Positions 63,993-64,000 of a DNA stretch of 64,000 nt are shown one piece after another. Below the pieces are notes generated by a model. The model was given only the letters and a program-made list of their open reading frames with translations. It was not told where the DNA came from and did no database searches. Within the stretch, counting starts at the first letter, position 1, and each line of letters opens with the position of its first letter. Origin of the DNA: Bryobacteraceae bacterium CoA2 C42 (GTDB lineage: Bacteria; Acidobacteriota; Terriglobia; Bryobacterales; Bryobacteraceae); NCBI GenBank assembly GCA_019931245.1, contig JAINDL010000116.1, forward strand, positions 1-64,000, in the 5' to 3' direction. The translations under genes and the position numbers were made by a program.

Positions 63993-64000
63993 CAGCAGCG

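Overview
The window reads as a high-GC, Gram-negative, flagellated bacterial chromosome, most likely an acidobacterium of the Solibacter/Bryobacter type. The reasons are a DUF1501/DUF1549-DUF1553 pair, secreted cytochrome c-type proteins with a copper monooxygenase fold, two RND efflux systems with outer-membrane factors, many Tat-exported proteins of unknown function, and a mixture of housekeeping genes. There is no plasmid, phage, insertion sequence or CRISPR signature. Family assignments come from reading motifs by eye, not from database searches.

Layout. 0-3.7 kb: an initiator tRNA, then apbE-hemE-hemY, overlapping. 3.7-9.2 kb: purQ-purL-purF and an aminotransferase. 9.2-19.7 kb: a SWIM-SNF2 ATPase, a tandem pair of uncharacterised paralogues, a secreted M20 hydrolase and, on the minus strand, a cytochrome c/copper-monooxygenase pair followed by lysA. 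19.7-22.8 kb: flgM-flgN-like-flgK-flgL behind a sigma-28-like promoter. 22.8-24.4 kb: a decayed secreted protein gene with three frame disruptions (one explained by a 19-nt duplication), then a stretch with no clear gene. 24.4-31.1 kb: a Tat-exported sugar isomerase-like protein, a small unknown gene and a CzcCBA metal efflux operon. 31.2-36.6 kb: a RidA-like protein, DUF1501 and DUF1549/1553 proteins, a LacI regulator and a FlK-like thioesterase. 36.6-39.2 kb: an ECF sigma factor, its zinc-finger anti-sigma factor, a secreted protein and a 75-residue protein in one overlapping operon. 39.2-44.9 kb: thiolase, aminotransferase, ceramidase-like hydrolase, pyrE-like gene and a polyprenyl-phosphate sugar transferase. 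44.9-51.5 kb: TetR, a membrane fusion protein and an RND pump translated in one frame with a TolC-type outer-membrane factor. 51.6-55.8 kb: dnaB, an SRPBCC protein and a two-gene sugar ABC transporter. 55.8-64 kb: a sigma-54 activator with a degenerate receiver, a TPR protein, two uncharacterised exported proteins, a broken small frame, a TIP30-like reductase and a CPBP-family membrane protein.

The most unusual item is the 1581-residue RND-TolC open frame at 46750-51495. The outer-membrane part begins with its own signal-peptide-like segment, and a possible internal start with a ribosome-binding site lies exactly at the junction. Other observations of note are: a recurrent -10-like hexamer 12-15 nt before the start codon of many first genes (candidate leaderless transcripts); a contiguous 15-nt tandem repeat over the tetR start; tail-to-tail gene pairs that share a four-base stop overlap; and a strand composition that flips at about 23.9 and 55.8 kb.
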